From Limnohabitans sp. (GTDB taxonomy: Bacteria; Pseudomonadota; Gammaproteobacteria; Burkholderiales; Burkholderiaceae_C), in assembly GCA_009693225.1 (NCBI GenBank), contig SHXP01000111.1, positions 1 through 7,436 of the forward strand: a stretch of 7,436 bases of DNA. The letters run 5' to 3'. The notes beneath the pieces were generated by a model. That model did not search any database. It worked only from the letters and a program-made list of their open reading frames with translations, and had not been told where the DNA came from. Positions 6,665 through 7,436 of the stretch are shown here, piece after piece (positions within the stretch are counted from its first letter, which is position 1; each line of letters begins with the position of its first letter). Position numbers and translations under genes: made by a program.

Positions 6665-6918
6665 AACCGTCTGCGACGCGGTCCGCTCGGGCCCTTGCCT
6701 TCGATATGTCTAAAGGTGATTCGACCTTTGGTCATGTCATAGGGGGAGAGTTCCAAGGTGACTTTGTCGCCGGCCAGAATGCGGATGTGGTGCATGCGCA
6801 TCTTGCCTGCGGTGTAGGCCACGAGTTCGTGGCCGTTGTCCAAAGTGACACGGTAACGCGAGTCGGGGAGCACCTCGCGCACCATGCCGGACATTTCCAG
6901 CATTTCTTCTTTGGACAT
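6661..6918 (-). CDS. infA: Translation initiation factor IF-1
   Basis: 85 residues, a single S1/OB-fold. IF-1 binds the 30S A site and helps IF-2 and IF-3 select the initiator tRNA. Hallmarks are the start MSKEEMLEMSG, GKMR (38-41), RILAGDKV (46-53) and LSPYDMTKGRI (57-67). It is longer than the 72-residue E. coli protein because of a C-terminal tail ending GPRRRRF, a form I associate with the second IF-1 copy of Burkholderiales. AAAGG at 6925-6929, 6 nt before the ATG, is a strong ribosome binding site and is partly covered by a hairpin. It follows the cold-shock gene by 22 bp and its stop overlaps the methyltransferase TTG, so the three are probably cotranscribed. Whether another infA exists elsewhere in the genome cannot be seen here. 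Confidence 0.96.
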   Translation of the reverse strand: MSKEEMLEMSGMVREVLPDSRYRVTLDNGHELVAYTAGKMRMHHIRILAGDKVTLELSPYDMTKGRITFRHIEGKGPSGPRRRRF

Positions 6919-6927
6919 CAGCTGCCT

Positions 6928-6944
6928 TTAAGCTTGCGGCTTAA
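6928..6944 (-). promoter_or_regulatory. Hairpin over the cold-shock gene stop codon and the infA ribosome binding site
   Basis: TTAAGC (6928-6933) and GCTTAA (6939-6944) form a perfect 6-bp stem with a 5-nt loop. In the minus-strand mRNA it spans the TAA stop of the cold-shock gene and includes the first two A residues of the infA AAAGG site. Ribosomes finishing the upstream gene would open it, so it could couple infA translation to the first gene or respond to temperature. It has no U-tract and is not a terminator. The role is inferred. Confidence 0.35.
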
Positions 6945-7147
6945 TCGGCGGATTTGATGTTGGACGCTTGCAGGCCTTTGGGGCCGGTGGTCACTTCAAA
7001 GCTGACGCGTTGACCTTCTGCCAGAGTTTTAAAGCCCTGGTTCTGGATCGCGGAAAAATGAGCGAACAAATCTTTTCCGCCGTCTTCGGGTGTAATAAAG
7101 CCAAAACCTTTGGACTCGTTAAACCATTTTACTGTACCTGTTGCCAT
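6941..7147 (-). CDS. cspA: Cold-shock domain protein (CspA family)
   Basis: 68 residues, a single cold-shock OB-fold. These proteins bind single-stranded RNA and DNA in the cytoplasm and melt RNA structure. The sequence opens MATGTVKWFNESKGFGFI, containing RNP1 (KGFGFI, 13-18), and carries the RNP2-like LFAHF at 27-31, where relatives more often have VFVHF. The aromatic surface is kept (Trp8, Phe9, Phe15, Phe17, Phe28, Phe31). The ATG at 7147 is preceded by AAGAAA 9 nt away and directly by a two-codon ATG-CAA-TAA in the same frame. A leader of roughly 130 nt separates it from its likely promoter, as is usual for cold-regulated csp genes. infA follows 22 bp downstream, which suggests shared expression of two OB-fold translation proteins. 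Which csp paralogue it is, and whether cold induces it, cannot be told from sequence. Confidence 0.95.
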   Translation of the reverse strand: MATGTVKWFNESKGFGFITPEDGGKDLFAHFSAIQNQGFKTLAEGQRVSFEVTTGPKGLQASNIKSAD

Positions 7148-7278
7148 TTATTGCATTTCTTAAAAAAAAGGGAAGCCCCCCTCGGGGTCGAAGGTCAAGA
7201 CAGGCGAAGAAACGAAGGGAGAAATACCTATGAGGGCAGAACTAAAAACGAACTACAACGACATAACCTGATAATCGA
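7148..7278 (-). promoter_or_regulatory. Long pyrimidine-rich 5' leader of the cold-shock gene
   Basis: About 130 nt lie between the inferred transcription start and the ATG. The mRNA-sense strand is strongly U/C-rich, with three CTTCG copies (reverse complements at 7189-7193, 7205-7209 and 7213-7217). Near the gene, C4 and G6 runs (7176-7187) are followed shortly by eight U residues (7162-7169), a terminator-like layout with a weak stem. Long leaders are common regulators of csp mRNA stability and translation. I do not see the E. coli cold-box sequence. Confidence 0.5.
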
Positions 7279-7290
7279 TATCAGATTATG
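7262..7290. repeat. 29-bp near-perfect palindrome at the cold-shock promoter
   Basis: The 12-bp arms 7262-7273 and 7279-7290 match at 11 of 12 positions around the 5-bp centre ATCGA. The single mismatch (7267/7285) becomes a G-U pair in minus-strand RNA. The right arm contains the whole -10 hexamer and the centre falls on the expected transcription start, so this has the shape of an operator for a dimeric repressor. It lies in the divergent intergenic region and could affect both genes. No regulator can be named. Confidence 0.55.
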
Positions 7291-7313
7291 CACTGTTTTG
7301 TCACATAAAGCAA
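7285..7313 (-). promoter_or_regulatory. Sigma-70-type promoter of the cold-shock gene and following genes
   Basis: Read on the minus strand, TTGCTT (7308-7313) as -35 and CATAAT (7285-7290, five of six consensus bases) as -10 are separated by exactly 17 bp. Transcription would begin near 7278. The genes downstream run on the same strand with gaps of at most 41 bp as far as the kinase gene, so this may be the main promoter for the whole row. Promoters inside coding regions cannot be excluded. Confidence 0.5.
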
Positions 7314-7346
7314 TGTTTATTTCAGTTATGGGCTAATATCCCGCCA

Positions 7347-7436
7347 ATGAGTGATATTAGCGCACTGAAACAGGTGTTGAAACAACACCGCACCATCGCC
7401 GTCGTCGGCTTGTCGGCCGACTGGTTCCGCCCTTCC
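7347..7436 (+). CDS. CoA-binding (YccU-type) domain protein, N-terminus only
   Basis: Thirty codons are visible before the window ends. After a short basic helix (LKQVLKQHR) comes TIAVVGLSADWFRPS, the first strand and nucleotide loop of the CoA_binding Rossmann domain (COG1832, YccU type), in which an AVVGLS strand-loop followed by RPS is typical. The full protein usually has about 140 residues and its cellular role is poorly known. The ATG at 7347 has no clear ribosome binding site; an AT-rich TAATAT lies 7 bp upstream. It is transcribed away from the cold-shock gene and shares the 199-bp intergenic region containing the palindrome. The call rests on 30 residues only. Confidence 0.6.
   Translation, partial: MSDISALKQVLKQHRTIAVVGLSADWFRPS

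Noticed and set aside
7230..7271. A 13-codon leader peptide on the plus strand with AGGGAG 8 nt upstream of ATG, before the CoA-binding gene
   Set aside because: The purine-rich site is simply the complement of the pyrimidine-rich csp leader, no amino acid run suggests attenuation, and no promoter is seen to its left.
1..7436. CRISPR arrays, insertion sequences, integrase or attachment sites, tRNA or rRNA genes
   Set aside because: No tandem spaced repeats, transposase motifs, flanking inverted or direct repeats of useful length, or cloverleaf sequences were seen on either strand.

Overview
The window looks like a chromosomal segment of a betaproteobacterium, probably Burkholderiales. The support is a second-type IF-1 with an Arg-rich tail next to a cold-shock gene, a tadA and ldcA housekeeping setting, moderately high GC and the general look of the proteins. 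Genus cannot be fixed from sequence reading alone. Eight complete genes all lie on the minus strand. A ninth, a CoA-binding-type protein, starts divergently at the right edge and is cut by the window end.

Reading in the direction of transcription (right to left), the first block handles RNA and translation. It holds a small cold-shock protein with a long pyrimidine-rich leader and a promoter buried in a 29-bp near-perfect palindrome, then translation initiation factor IF-1, then a class I SAM methyltransferase that appears to start at a TTG overlapping the IF-1 stop codon.

The next gene opens as a complete TadA (tRNA A34 deaminase) and runs on, with no stop codon, into a complete haloalkane-dehalogenase-type alpha/beta hydrolase, giving one fusion ORF of about 467 residues. 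It overlaps by 4 bp (ATGA) a NAD-type short-chain dehydrogenase. After 41 bp comes a RuBisCO-like protein that keeps most of the RuBisCO active site, and this overlaps by 4 bp (ATGA) a DUF1537-family acid-sugar kinase. The RuBisCO-like protein plus kinase pair matches the arrangement known from D-apiose/D-apionate catabolism (OiaK with OiaX or OiaT), where a 3-oxo sugar acid is phosphorylated and then cleaved. The last gene, 114 bp further on, is an S66 LD-carboxypeptidase for murein recycling.

The most interesting reading is a compact four-enzyme module (dehalogenase-type hydrolase, SDR, RuBisCO-like protein, sugar-acid kinase) placed between two housekeeping genes. Its first enzyme is translationally fused to TadA, and no dedicated transporter or regulator is visible. 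The pathway and substrate are inferred, not shown. The left edge (1-152) holds only a weak possible gene end and an AT-rich hairpin. No RNA genes, insertion sequences or CRISPR arrays were seen.
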